A stretch of 64,000 nucleotides of DNA. It comes from Diacronema lutheri (Eukaryota; Haptophyta; Pavlovophyceae; Pavlovales; Pavlovaceae). The DNA is taken from assembly GCA_019448385.1 (NCBI GenBank), contig JAGTXO010000008.1, forward strand, positions 434,001 to 498,000. The letters are read 5' to 3'. Within the stretch, counting starts at the first letter, position 1; every line of letters begins with the position of its first letter. A model generated the notes under the pieces. That model was not told the origin of the DNA. It saw only the letters and a program-made list of their open reading frames with translations, and did no database searches. Of this stretch, positions 34,021 through 43,649 are shown piece after piece. A program made the position numbers and the translations under genes.

Positions 34021-37000
34021 GCCAATCGACGGGCGCGCGCGCGGCGGGGCGCGCGCGCGCGCGCGCGCGCGCGCTGCCTACCCAGCCGCCGGCCGGCTCG
34101 CGCGAGCGCGCCAGCTGCTCCGCCGCCTCGGCGTCGAGCACGCGCTGCTGCGCCTCCTCCTCGCCCAGTGCAGCGAGGTGCAGCCGGCGGGCTGCCTTGC
34201 GGCAGTTGCCCTCCGCCTTGCCCACGGCCTTGCGCGCCGCGTCGACGGGGTCGTCGTTGGCTCTGGCGCGCCTGCGCTTGCCCTTGTCGGCGGGCGGCGG
34301 CTCGGCGCGCTGCAGCGTGCCGAGCGCGTCGTCGGCTCCGCGCGCGGCCGCCCGCGGGCGGCGGGCCCCAAAAAGCGCACCGGTCGCCGTGCGCGCCGCG
34401 CAAGCAACGACCAGCGCTGACATGCCGGCGAAGACCGCACCGCCCAGCGCCACGGTTGCCACGATGCGCAGCGTCCCGTGCGCAGGCCGCGCTGCCTCCG
34501 CCGCTTTGGCGGCCTCGCGCGCGCGCGCATCGGCGGCTCTCATCTCGTGCAGCAGCCCGGCCGCGCCGCTCGCGCCGTCGCGGCCGCGCGCGAGCTCGCA
34601 CAGCACCGCCGCCGCGCGCCGCGTGGGCTCGCGCGCGAGCAGCTGCGCGCCGCCGTCGGGGCGCAGCTTCTCAACGAACTCGACAAACGTCGCGTCGCGC
34701 CAGAGGGACATGCGGAAGGCCCTGTGCACCGCCCCCTCGTGCTCGCGCATCCGCCGTGCCGCCCGCCTGCCGTCGCGCGCGTGCGCGTGCGCGGCCGCGT
34801 CGACTCCCGCGACGCCGCGCTGCGCGTCGCGCGCGGCCGACGACGGCGCCGCCGCGCTGCCCGCCAAGGGCGCCGCAGCGGCGACGCGCGCGTGCGGAGC
34901 GACGGGATCGCCGGCGGCCGGCGGCTCGGCGCGCTGCGGCGTGCCGTTTGCTCCGCGCGCGGCCGTCCCGGGGGAGATGGCCGCGATGGCGCCGCCAGCC
35001 GCGCCGCGCGCCAGCCACGCGCATAGGCTGCCGACGAGCTCGCCGAGACCCCCGACGGTCGCCGCGGCGGCGAGTGCGCCGGGCTTGCCGGCCGACAGCG
35101 GCTCGCGAGCGTCGTCGTCGCAGCCGCCGGCACCCGTCTTGGCGAGTGCGTCGCGCTCGCCCTCGACGCCCGCCACGACCGCCGCCCCTCCGTCGTCCGC
35201 CGCGCCGGCCGCGCGCGCGGCCGGGCGCAGAGGAGGCGTGCCGGTGCAGCCGTCGCCGCTCGTCTTCGCCGTTTCCTCCACTTTGGTCACTTCGTCGCCA
35301 CCTGCGCCATCTCCGACGCCGGGGCCCTTGGTCACGCTTGCCGCCATGCGCGCCGTGCCCGCCGGCCAGCCCGCCGACTGCTCGAGCGCGGCGGCGAGCG
35401 GCGCGACGCGCGTCGACTCGGGCGCGCTCTCGTCATCGGGCTCGAGCGCGTTGTGCAGGCGCGCGAGCGCGCGCTCGACGGCCGCGGCGCCACTGCCGGG
35501 GGCGCGGCTCGCCGCGCGCACCGCGCGCCGCCAGGCCGGCGCGAACATGAGCGCCGGCTCGAGCGCCGCGAGCGCGCGCGCCTCGCGCGCGTCGCTCGCG
35601 CCGAGGCGCGGCGGCACGCGCGCGGCTCCGCGCGGCGCGGTGCCTCGGAAGCGTGGGCTCAGCGTGTAGGCGAGGTGCTGCGGCACGCCGCGCGCCTCCG
35701 CGCGCGCGCGTCCGTCCTCGACCTCGCGCCGCGCCTTCGCGATCGCCGGCGTGGCGCGCGCGAGCCAGTCGGGGTCGGCGGGCAGGTGGATCACGACGAG
35801 AATCGGCGCCCAGTCCAGCCGCGGGTTCTTGTGACGGTCGGGCACGACCCACACGAGCAGCACCGTGCCCTCCGCGCCGCACGCCGCCTCGTAGATCCTG
35901 GGCTGCGAGCGCCAATCGGGCCTGACGCGCAGCGCCCGCGCGTGGTCGATGGCGGCGGCGCGGTCGCCATTGAAGTGAACCGTCGTCACCTCGCCGATGA
36001 CGGACCGGCCGGACCGCCAGCAGAACACCGCGTCCGCCGACCCGCCGGCGATGGCCGCGAGCGATTCGGGCGCGGCGAGCCGCGGCAAGCCCTCGAAGGC
36101 GGCAAAGTCCTCGTGCGCATTGTACACGCCGCCCCAGCCGTCGTGCGCGTACGCGCGCGCGGCCGCTCGTACCGCGCGCGGCTGGTTCTCCACGCCCGAC
36201 GTCATGTGCCATGTCGTCCCCGCGAAGCCGGGCTCGCCCAGCTCGGCCCGCACGACGGTACCGTACCCCGCGCCCTGCGTCGGGGCGGCGAGGTGGTGCA
36301 TGCCCGCGCCGGTCACGCCCTCCGTGCGCTGCCGCGTGACGATCGTGCCCGTCGCGTGCGCGAAAAGCGTGTCGACCACGGCGGGCGCGCGCCCGCTGTT
36401 CGCCCGTAGCCGCGCCCTGCCCGCTTTTAGCTGCTCGGGGTCCTTGGCGTCGTACACGCGCGCGTCCGCGTCGCCCTCATCAGGCGCAGTGTAGACGCAG
36501 CGGCGTTCGAGCGGCGCCGAGCCACCGCCGTCCGCCGCCGCCGGCGAGGTTGGCGCCGCGCCCGCCGCCACCGCGCTCGTCGCCGCCGTGCCCGTCGCCA
36601 CCGCCGCAGCCGCCGCGCCCGCGGGGTCGTCGTCCCCGTCCTCCGCGCCCTCCCCGTCGTCAGCGGTGGTGGCGTCGCCATCGTCCCCGTCGCCCTCGCC
36701 CCCGCCGAGGCTGCTGAATGGTCGGGGCCCCCACGCCGAGGCGGCGCGCCGCTGCGGCGCACGCGGCGGTGGCGCTCGCGACGGCGGCCTTGGCGCCGCC
36801 GCGCCGCGCGGCCTGGCCGCCGTCGACAGCGCGCGGCCTGCAGCGCCCGTGAGCGCGTCGAGCGCGGCCGTGCGTGCGATGCGGTCGTCGGGCGCGCGCA
36901 GCGCCGCCTCGACGGCCTGCAGCAGCCCGTCGGGCGCGGATCCGCCGACACTGGCATCGCACGCCTCGGCGAGCCGCGCGGCCTCGGCGAGCCGCGCGGC

Positions 37001-37756
37001 CTCGCGGGTGAACGGGCCGAAGCGCCTGGCGCGGTCGCCGAGCAGAGCGCCGATGGCGGCGCGGAGCGTGCGCGCGCGGGTCTCCTCGTACGCGGCCGTC
37101 GTGAGGCGCGCGAGGCGCGCGTCCAAAGCCTTCTTGATGTCGACAAGGACACTCGCGCGGCGGCCGTAGAGCGTCGATGCGCTCGCCACGACCTCGGCCG
37201 CGACTGTTGCCGCGGCGAAGCAACACGCGGCCCCACTCTGCGGGGGCGCCTTGAAGGCATCGATGGGCGGCGCTGTTCTGCCGATGCGCTGCGCAAGCTT
37301 CTTGATGAGCACGCCGGCCGCCGTGGCGTACGCCGATTCGCCGTTGCCCAAGGTGCGCGAATCGGCGAGCAGGGCGAGCGCGGCGCCGGGCGGCGCGCCG
37401 CGCTGCGCGGGCGGCGCGAGGAGCAGGTACGCCGCCGTCCAGTGCACGAGGCCGCTGGACGCGCGGAGGCAGAGCGGTAGCACGACCACGAGCACCTGCC
37501 CAAACCGGTCCGCATCCGCGCATGCTTTGCGCAGGTTGCGCAGCGCCACCTTGAGCGCATGCTGCGAGCACCCCGTGTCGCCCACCCTAACCCTGCTCGT
37601 GCCGAAATCCGCGTAACGCAGCAGGGCGATGAGGCAAGTGGATGGGACCACGTGGGGGTGGGTATCTCCCGGCGACAGAATGGTGCTGAGGGCCAGCGAG
37701 AAACTGTCCGAGCCGCCCCGCCCGCCGGGCAAAGCGTCCTTCACGGAGTCCTCCAT
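33737..37756 (-). CDS. Element protein with N-terminal C48-type protease and membrane segment
   Basis: A 1,339-residue frame with a true ATG at 37,756. Residues 85-190 form an Ulp1/adenain-like protease with beta strand QVLVVVLPLCL, His105-Trp106 (LVHWTAAYLLL), Asp132 (ALLADSRT), Gln173 and Cys178/179 (PPQSGAACCFAA), a full catalytic set in the right order. The middle (about 35,700-36,520) has DAVFCWRSGRSVIGEVTT and a strand-rich core, faintly like a PD-(D/E)XK nuclease. It is followed by a predicted membrane helix (TLRIVATVALGGAVFAGMSA, about 34,390-34,460) and a charged coil. It lies just upstream of the larger protein and overlaps it, so the two may form one transcript. The partner substrate is unknown. 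Confidence 0.72.
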   Translation of the reverse strand: MEDSVKDALPGGRGGSDSFSLALSTILSPGDTHPHVVPSTCLIALLRYADFGTSRVRVGDTGCSQHALKVALRNLRKACADADRFGQVLVVVLPLCLRASSGLVHWTAAYLLLAPPAQRGAPPGAALALLADSRTLGNGESAYATAAGVLIKKLAQRIGRTAPPIDAFKAPPQSGAACCFAAATVAAEVVASASTLYGRRASVLVDIKKALDARLARLTTAAYEETRARTLRAAIGALLGDRARRFGPFTREAARLAEAARLAEACDASVGGSAPDGLLQAVEAALRAPDDRIARTAALDALTGAAGRALSTAARPRGAAAPRPPSRAPPPRAPQRRAASAWGPRPFSSLGGGEGDGDDGDATTADDGEGAEDGDDDPAGAAAAAVATGTAATSAVAAGAAPTSPAAADGGGSAPLERRCVYTAPDEGDADARVYDAKDPEQLKAGRARLRANSGRAPAVVDTLFAHATGTIVTRQRTEGVTGAGMHHLAAPTQGAGYGTVVRAELGEPGFAGTTWHMTSGVENQPRAVRAAARAYAHDGWGGVYNAHEDFAAFEGLPRLAAPESLAAIAGGSADAVFCWRSGRSVIGEVTTVHFNGDRAAAIDHARALRVRPDWRSQPRIYEAACGAEGTVLLVWVVPDRHKNPRLDWAPILVVIHLPADPDWLARATPAIAKARREVEDGRARAEARGVPQHLAYTLSPRFRGTAPRGAARVPPRLGASDAREARALAALEPALMFAPAWRRAVRAASRAPGSGAAAVERALARLHNALEPDDESAPESTRVAPLAAALEQSAGWPAGTARMAASVTKGPGVGDGAGGDEVTKVEETAKTSGDGCTGTPPLRPAARAAGAADDGGAAVVAGVEGERDALAKTGAGGCDDDAREPLSAGKPGALAAAATVGGLGELVGSLCAWLARGAAGGAIAAISPGTAARGANGTPQRAEPPAAGDPVAPHARVAAAAPLAGSAAAPSSAARDAQRGVAGVDAAAHAHARDGRRAARRMREHEGAVHRAFRMSLWRDATFVEFVEKLRPDGGAQLLAREPTRRAAAVLCELARGRDGASGAAGLLHEMRAADARAREAAKAAEAARPAHGTLRIVATVALGGAVFAGMSALVVACAARTATGALFGARRPRAAARGADDALGTLQRAEPPPADKGKRRRARANDDPVDAARKAVGKAEGNCRKAARRLHLAALGEEEAQQRVLDAEAAEQLARSREPAGGWVGSARARARARPAARAPVDWRARSAERRASSVTCAPPRPCPSRAGAPCGPAAATGALWHARRCRRGSAPRARGAAPGETGCGVRQGQRAADGGGVAQRDALRHRGARAAWRAGG

Positions 37757-38275
37757 CTGCAGACTGTGGGCACGTCAGTGTCCGGATGGCGGCCCGGATG
37801 ATACTTGGGAGAATTTACATGATGCCCTGGAGAATGCCCCGCTCTCCCACAACCAGGACCCGCCAGCGCGCCGAGCCTACTCGTTTGCCCGCGCCGCCTC
37901 TCTTTGCGCGCCCGAGCGCGGCCTCCGAGCGCGGCCAACGTCCTCCGGGGGCGTGCATCGTGGCTGCTCGGAGGGGCTGCGACGCGGCGAAAGCTCGCTG
38001 CGCGGCCGCAACGTGAGCGCGCGCGCGCGGCCGCGCGCCGGCCTGCGCTGCTCTGCACGGCCGCGCGCCGGCCTGCGCAGCCTCGTCGCGCAGCGTGAGC
38101 GCGAGCGCGCGCGAGGTGAGCTCGGCGGATGGGTGCGCGGCGGCGTTGGCGGCGGGTGCGGCGGCAGGCTGGGCGGCGGGTTTGGACGGAGAGTGTCGGG
38201 GAAGAACGGGGCGCATCCTGGCTGGGAGTTGGACGGCGCCCACCACGCGCTGGCGGATCCTGGTTGCCACCACCA

Positions 38276-38290
38276 CCCCCCCCCCCCCCC
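38276..38290. repeat. Poly-C tract (15)
   Basis: Uninterrupted run of 15 C on the plus strand, preceded by CCACCACCA. Confidence 0.9.
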
Positions 38291-39658
38291 GGAGACGAGG
38301 ACCAGGGGCATGGCCGACTCGCTGCGCCGCACAGCGCGCGGCGCGCGGCATGCTGCGCGACCTCAAGCACATCCAGCCGCGCTCCGCCCACGCAACGCGC
38401 GCAATGCCGCGTTGCACTGCAGGTGTGCACGTGCGGCTCTCACGCGCACTGTGTTGCACGAACGGCATCACGCCACCGAGCTGCGTCCGGACCACGCGCC
38501 GCGCGCAGGCGACCACACAGGGGCGCGCCGCGCCGCGCGTGCGCGCCCTCGCAACCGTTGCAGCACGCTCTGCCTTGCACTGCGCCGAGCCGCCGCGCGC
38601 TGTGCGCGTGCATGCAGGGCGCACGCGTGCGACGAAGCGCGCGCGCGGCGAGGCGCGCGGGCGGCTCGCTGCGCGGGCGGCAACGCGCCCAGCTGCGCCC
38701 AGGCCAGGCGCGCGCCCGCGAGTGCCACCGGGACGCACTGCCCCCGCCGGGGTCGCCGCGCGCTCTGTGTGTGCGCTCGCGCGCTGCGAGCGCGGCGGAA
38801 CGTTCGTGCATGGCGCGAAGAGCGCGGCACCCGAAGACGGCTGCCCCGAGCCCGCGCCGGGTGGCAGCGAGCGGCGGCACCTCCTCGGCGAGCCCGCCCC
38901 GCGCCTTCCCCTCCACGTGGCGTTTTGAGGCAGACGGACACGCGCCCACACTGCGACTGGGCACGCTGCTCGAGGCAGACACGCACCCAACGCGCGCGCA
39001 CCACGCGCCCGCGTCGGCGGGCCGGTGTGAACGAGCGAGAGCTCGGTGTCGCCAACGGGGGCACGGGCGCGACTTCGGTCCGCCTCTCGACGGACGCAGG
39101 CGACGCTGCCGGGAACTTCCCCGACGCCTGCACATCCAGGGCTTCGAGGTACAGAGCTGGGCAACAGTGCCGCTCGTCACCGATGAGGCGGCCAAGCTCG
39201 CTATCCTTGCTGCCCTCGGCTCCACCAAACAGCCGGGCGACCCAACGGTTCGTGATCGCCTGGCCGCCAGGTGCGAACCGCGCCCGTGCAAGCGCTTCAC
39301 CCGCATTCTCCGCCCCGCTGCGGACGTCCGCCTGCCGGCCGCGAACACGGCCGGTGCGCGTTGCCGCCTGGCCCAACACGAAAACCCGCCCGCCCCCGAG
39401 GCCGCAGGTCCTACCTGCCCAAGCGCAGCCCAACGGCACGCAGACAGCCCGCCTTGGCAACCGACTCGTGCGCGAGCGCTCCGCCCTCCACAAGAGCCTG
39501 CCCCACGCCACCGCCGACGCGGAGCCAGCGCAGCCGACGCCCCTCCGCGACGCTCGCGCCGCAAGGCGCAAGGGCCCCGGCGAGACGGCGTCAACCAAGC
39601 CCGCCGCTGGCACAGCGCCGGCACCCGGAGCCCACCCCAAGCCCCCGCGCACGCCTCG

Positions 39659-39686
39659 CCCCCCCCCCCCCCCCCCCCCCCCCCCC
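39659..39686. repeat. Poly-C tract (28)
   Basis: Uninterrupted run of 28 C on the plus strand, of the kind that forms G-quadruplexes on the other strand. Confidence 0.95.
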
Positions 39687-40089
39687 GATCGGCGGACCGA
39701 TTGCGTTTTGGTGCGCCAGGCTCAATGCGCCATCGCAGTGGCGGGCCCGCAGACGCAGACGCTGACATGCCCAACGCTGGGCACTGAGGCCGCAGGCCGG
39801 CCCTCCTGGACCTGGCGGGCGAGCTGCCCGCGCAGCGGCCACGCGAGCCTCGCACTGACCGTGGCGGTCGCTGCCACCGTGATAGCTGCGGGTGCGGCGG
39901 CCTTGGCCCCAACCCCATCATCCGTCTTCATCCCCGCCCTGCTCGCGCTCGCGGCCTACGTCGGCAATCCCTGCACCGGGATCCGCCCCGCGAAGTCCAC
40001 ACAAGACTTATCCGTGCTGCACGCCAGCCGCGCGCGCCGACGCGCGCCGCTCCCACACGCTCACCTCCGTTTCCGCGGGCGGCCCAACG

Positions 40090-40130
40090 CCCCCCCCCCC
40101 CCCCCCCCTCCCCCCCCCCCCCCCCCCCCC
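40090..40130. repeat. Poly-C tract (41, one T)
   Basis: A run of 41 pyrimidines, all C but for one T near 40,109. Confidence 0.95.
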
Positions 40131-40239
40131 GGCAGGCGGCCATCGAGCCGCATTAGCACACCCGCCCGGGGCCTCCCGCCGCACCCGCAGCGGCTCGGCG
40201 CCTTGAATCCTCCCGTCCCCCGGGGTGAGGCCTTCAACC

Positions 40240-40475
40240 CGGGCCCAGCGCGCTCCGACTGCCTCACGCGCGCCAGCGCCAACCTCGGCGGCATGGTAGA
40301 CCCCGAGCGAAAAGCCGCACTTCTCGCCGTCCTCGTCAGGCGCAAGTACGTTATCCTGCTCCTACTGCCGACGCGGCTCCCGCGCGCGCGGACTACTACG
40401 CCGGGCAGATCGCCGCAGACGCACGTGAGTGCACACGTGCGGACAAGGCGCACACGCTCGACGTCCAGTTAGCGC
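40240..40475 (+). pseudogene. Possible LINE endonuclease N-terminal fragment
   Basis: The plus strand reads SANLGGMVDPERKAALLAVL, then VRRKYVILLL, resembling the opening strand and helix of AP-type endonucleases of LINEs, where a Leu-Gln-Glu-Thr follows. Here that motif reads LLPTRLP. A neighbouring frame continues ADYYAGQIAADA. No reverse transcriptase was found downstream, so this would be a short relic. The evidence is pattern only. Confidence 0.3.
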
Positions 40476-40685
40476 ACGTGCACGTGCGCGCCACTGGTCA
40501 CATTTGAGCGTCCGTGCTCGCCCACAGCGTCGCCATCCACAAGATGCGCGCTGGAGCCATCCAAGCAGGGCTCTGCCTGCTCGGCTTCCGCAAGGCAATT
40601 TGGGCCGCGGACAGCGGACAGCGGACGGCGTGCGCGTGCGAGGTGCGAAAGGAGGAAGAAGGTAGGGAGAGTTGTGTGTGTGTGT

Positions 40686-40712
<27 letters not shown>
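40686..40712. repeat. Poly-G tract (27)
   Basis: A run of 27 G after a (TG)n stretch. On the minus strand it lies immediately after the last recognised exon of the USP gene. Confidence 0.95.
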
Positions 40713-40717
<5 letters not shown>

Positions 40718-42110
40718 CGGCCGCCGGAGACGAGGACGCACTCACCGCTGTTGGCAATGCGCGCGTCACGGAGACAACTTGGCGGGCCTCGCACGCAGCT
40801 GGGCCGATCGCCGCCGTAGAGATGTCTGCAGCCGTCTCCGCGATGCCGATCGTCGCATCTGTTGGCACCGCTGCCATCTGCCGCACCCGCGGCCAGGCTG
40901 CCGGCAAGGTCGGCGCGTCGGGCTCCGAGCTCGGCCACGCAGGCGATGCGGCCGACGGCGGTGACGCTGAGCCCAGCGCCGGGTCCAACGGCTCCACGTC
41001 GAGCCGGCTGTGAACGAGCATGCTCGCACCACTTGCCCACGCCAGCGCGTCGGACTCAGGCACGTTGTAGATCTGCGCGGGCAACGCGCGTGCGTGCGGC
41101 AGGCGCGCGCGCGAGCTTTCAGGCCACGCGCGCGTGCCGCGCGGGAGGACGGGGCGGTCGCGGCTGCGCTCGACCGCCGGTCGCGGCACCGAGCGACCGT
41201 GCGCGCCGCCGCACGTTGTAGTCGTCGCACGGAAACCAAGCCTCGTTGCGGAGCACGATGGCGACAAGGTGCCCGCTCATCGGCCCCTCGCCCACGTGCA
41301 CCACGCCGGCGACGGGGAGGTGGTCGCGCCCGCCGAGCAGCAGCCGCGGCGCGCACACGAGCGCGCGGTTGTTCTTGCACTGCGAGCCATTGCCGCGCGT
41401 CGTGCGCGGCGCCTCGACAGCAATGCTGGCTGGCGTGAGCACGCCCGAGTGGCCCGCGTTCGTGTGGCGATCCCGCGGCGGCCCAGCGGCGCCCCCCAGA
41501 GCGTGTGCAAGCGCGCGCGCCGCATCGCCGCCGACGCTGACGAGTACGGCGATGCCCTCGCCGGCCTCTGAAGGCACGGCGATCTGCTCGAGCACTGGCC
41601 CGACGCGTGTGTCGGCTTCAAAGGCCGCAGCGAGCCCGGGCACTCGGCCGAGCAGCAACCGGAAGAACTCAGCGGCATCCTGCGGCGTCCTTCGCGCGCC
41701 ACGGCCCGAGATGACGTCGATGACGGACACAAGACACAGCCGTGTCGGCGCCCTGGTGTCCTCGATCAGCGTGCCAAAGTCCCGAAAACGCGCCCTCTCG
41801 ACGCTGTTGGCACGGCGCGAAGCGGAGCGAAGCATCGCACGGAGCATGTTCAGGGCGAAGAGCGATTGCATAAGGACGGTCGTGTAGCACGCGCTGCCCT
41901 CGTTTTTCGCGCCTGCGCCGCGCCGCGCAGCGCCGGGTGTGCGGGGTGCGCACGCACGGTTTGCGGCGGGATGGAGGGAGGCTGGCTGGGCGCGCGCCGA
42001 GCCCGGCAAGCCGTGCAGGCGCTCACCACGCGGCACGCCGGGCACTCTCACCGGCCACATCGGGCCGTCAAACGCGTCTTCCACAGGCTGCCGACCGACG
42101 ACGTAAAACT
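40713..42110 (-). CDS. Ubiquitin-specific protease (USP/C19), spliced
   Basis: A deubiquitinase-type cysteine protease. The Cys box reads NEGSACYTTVLMQSLFAL (about 41,850-41,900). The QDA box reads RRTPQDAAEFFRLLLGRV (about 41,640-41,700). The His box reads GEGPMSGHLVAIVL and then WFPCDDYN (about 41,215-41,300). A phase-0 GT...AG intron (41,073-41,214, 142 nt) leads to an exon with VPESDALAWASGASMLVHSR, matching the last USP strand. With it the catalytic core is complete though short, at about 250 residues. The start is unresolved, since upstream text is Arg/Ala-rich. TACAACGTG occurs at both intron edges. It lies between the giant element and a PIF1 helicase on the same strand, so it may be cargo of the element or a host gene. 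Confidence 0.78.
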
Positions 42111-43045
42111 TGCTCAAGGCGCCGCGCCGTGCACGCGCCATGCGCGCGCTGTTGCGGGCTGCGCAGCAGGGACGACGGGGGAATTGGCGAGCGAGGGTTG
42201 GGCGCAGATCAGCGTGGTGGCGCGGCAAGACGAGCGCGCGCCGGGCGCCTGGCGCGGAGGCGCCCCGCGCGAGGACGCGAGCCGCTTCTCGCACCGGACG
42301 GGCGCCCACGCGCAAGCCGGCTTTCGAGGGCTGGTGGATGGTGGCAGATGCCGAAACGGACACATGGAATGATGCGTCGGCGGCGCGAGCGCGGGACGAT
42401 CTTGCCCGGGCAATTTTGCGCACGCTGCCAGCGCGCGTATGCGTGCGCATGCAGCGGGCGGCGCGCACGTTGCGCGTGACGGGGCGCCGAGCGGCACACC
42501 GGCGGGGACGCGCTCGCCGCTGCCGTGGCATCGTACGCTGCCTGCGTGCTGGCCCGCACGCACGTTGCCGGCGCGAGGGGACGGCGAGTGCGCCTCGGCC
42601 GAACAGGCGCGAACGTTACGCCCGAGCGCGTGGCCGGGCCCCGCCGACTGCACGCAGCGCCGGCCCAGGCGCGCATCCGCCCGACGCGGATTTGGACGAC
42701 GCATCGACCGGCACGCCGAGCGTCTGCGCCCGCCTCGCGGCCGGTCGCGCCGGCCCCTCTTCGGCCCGAGGCCGCACGTCCGCCGCGCGCCGCTTTGGCG
42801 CGCGGCGCGGCGCTCCCGGAACGCGCATGGCACACGCGCGGTGCGCGGGCACGCCCGCAACGCGCCATTCCAGCGCGAGCAGTTCGGCAAGCTTGCAGCG
42901 CGCGAGCAGCCGGGCATGTGCCGCGGAAACACAGTTCGCTGTGTGCGCCGGCCGCGACGACACGGCGTAGCGGCGCGAGGCTGGCCGCCGGGGCCACGGG
43001 CGTACTGCCGTGGCGCGACGCCATGGTATGAGCATTAAATTCATC

Positions 43046-43076
43046 GGGGGGTGGGGTGGGGGGGGGGGGGGGGGGG
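43046..43076. repeat. Poly-G tract, interrupted by two T
   Basis: About 31 bases of G with two T, ending in a 19-20 base pure run. Confidence 0.9.
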
Positions 43077-43388
43077 CGCGTTGTGCGCACTTGGCGCGCG
43101 AGTAGTGCGAGTGGCGGGCGAGCCTCGTCGCCCACGGAGCCCGCCCCCGGCTCGGCGGCGCGCCGCCTGCTCGCCGGGTCGCGCACCGCCGTCGCCGCCG
43201 CTGCGCACTTGCCCAGCTTGCCGGCAGGCGGCAGGCGGCGGCGACGGCGGCGGCGGCGGCTGCGGCTGCGGCGCGAGCGCGACGCCGGGCGGCGGCAGCG
43301 CCGACGGCACGCGCGCAGCGGCGACCCACGCGGCGGCGGGCAGCGCGCCAGCGTGAGGCCCCTGCGCGCCGGCCGCATTGGCGCCGCC

Positions 43389-43413
43389 CTGCGCGCCCTA
43401 GAAGGGCGCGCAG
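43389..43413. other. Perfect hairpin, 11-bp stem, 3-nt loop
   Basis: The arm CTGCGCGCCCT at 43,389-43,399 is exactly complemented at 43,403-43,413, with loop AGA. It lies some 250 nt beyond the end of the PIF1 helicase on the helicase's sense side, where a Helitron would carry its terminal hairpin. No CTRR end follows at once. Confidence 0.7.
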
Positions 43414-43649
43414 GTACGCGGGCCGGTCGCGCGGCGCGCGGTGCTGGCGAGCACCCGACGGCTGCGCGTCGGCGCGAGCGGCGCGGCGGGCGTCGCGCCG
43501 GCGGGTGCTGGCCAGCACCGCGCGCCGGCGGCGCGCCCGCCGCCAGCGCGCCGCCCGCCGCCGGCGCCGCGCGCGCCGTCCGCGCCCGCCGCCACCGCGC
43601 GCCGCCGCCGCGCATTCGCGCGCGGCGGCGACGGCGGCCGCGGCGAGCG

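Larger units (their letters stand above)
37757..40240. other. GC-rich spacer with poly-C tracts, no firm gene
   Basis: Open frames occur on both strands but are compositionally uniform Arg/Ala/Pro/Cys-rich text without recognisable domains. The only protein-like stretch on the plus strand lies at about 39,120-39,300 (VTDEAAKLAILAALGSTKQ). Poly-C runs lie at 38,276, 39,659 and 40,090. A gag-like first ORF of a LINE is possible but not shown. Confidence 0.5.
42111..43640. other. Spacer with poly-G, hairpin and palindromes; no firm gene
   Basis: No recognisable protein on either strand. It contains a poly-G tract (43,046-43,076), a perfect 11-bp-stem, 3-nt-loop hairpin (43,389-43,413) and two GGTGCTGGC-type palindromes at about 43,438 and 43,503. 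Composition is very GC-rich throughout. Confidence 0.5.

Noticed and set aside
37629-40472. Plus-strand open frame of about 950 codons across the poly-C spacer
   Set aside because: It runs through homopolymers as poly-Pro and shows no domain over most of its length. Only short protein-like islands were noted.
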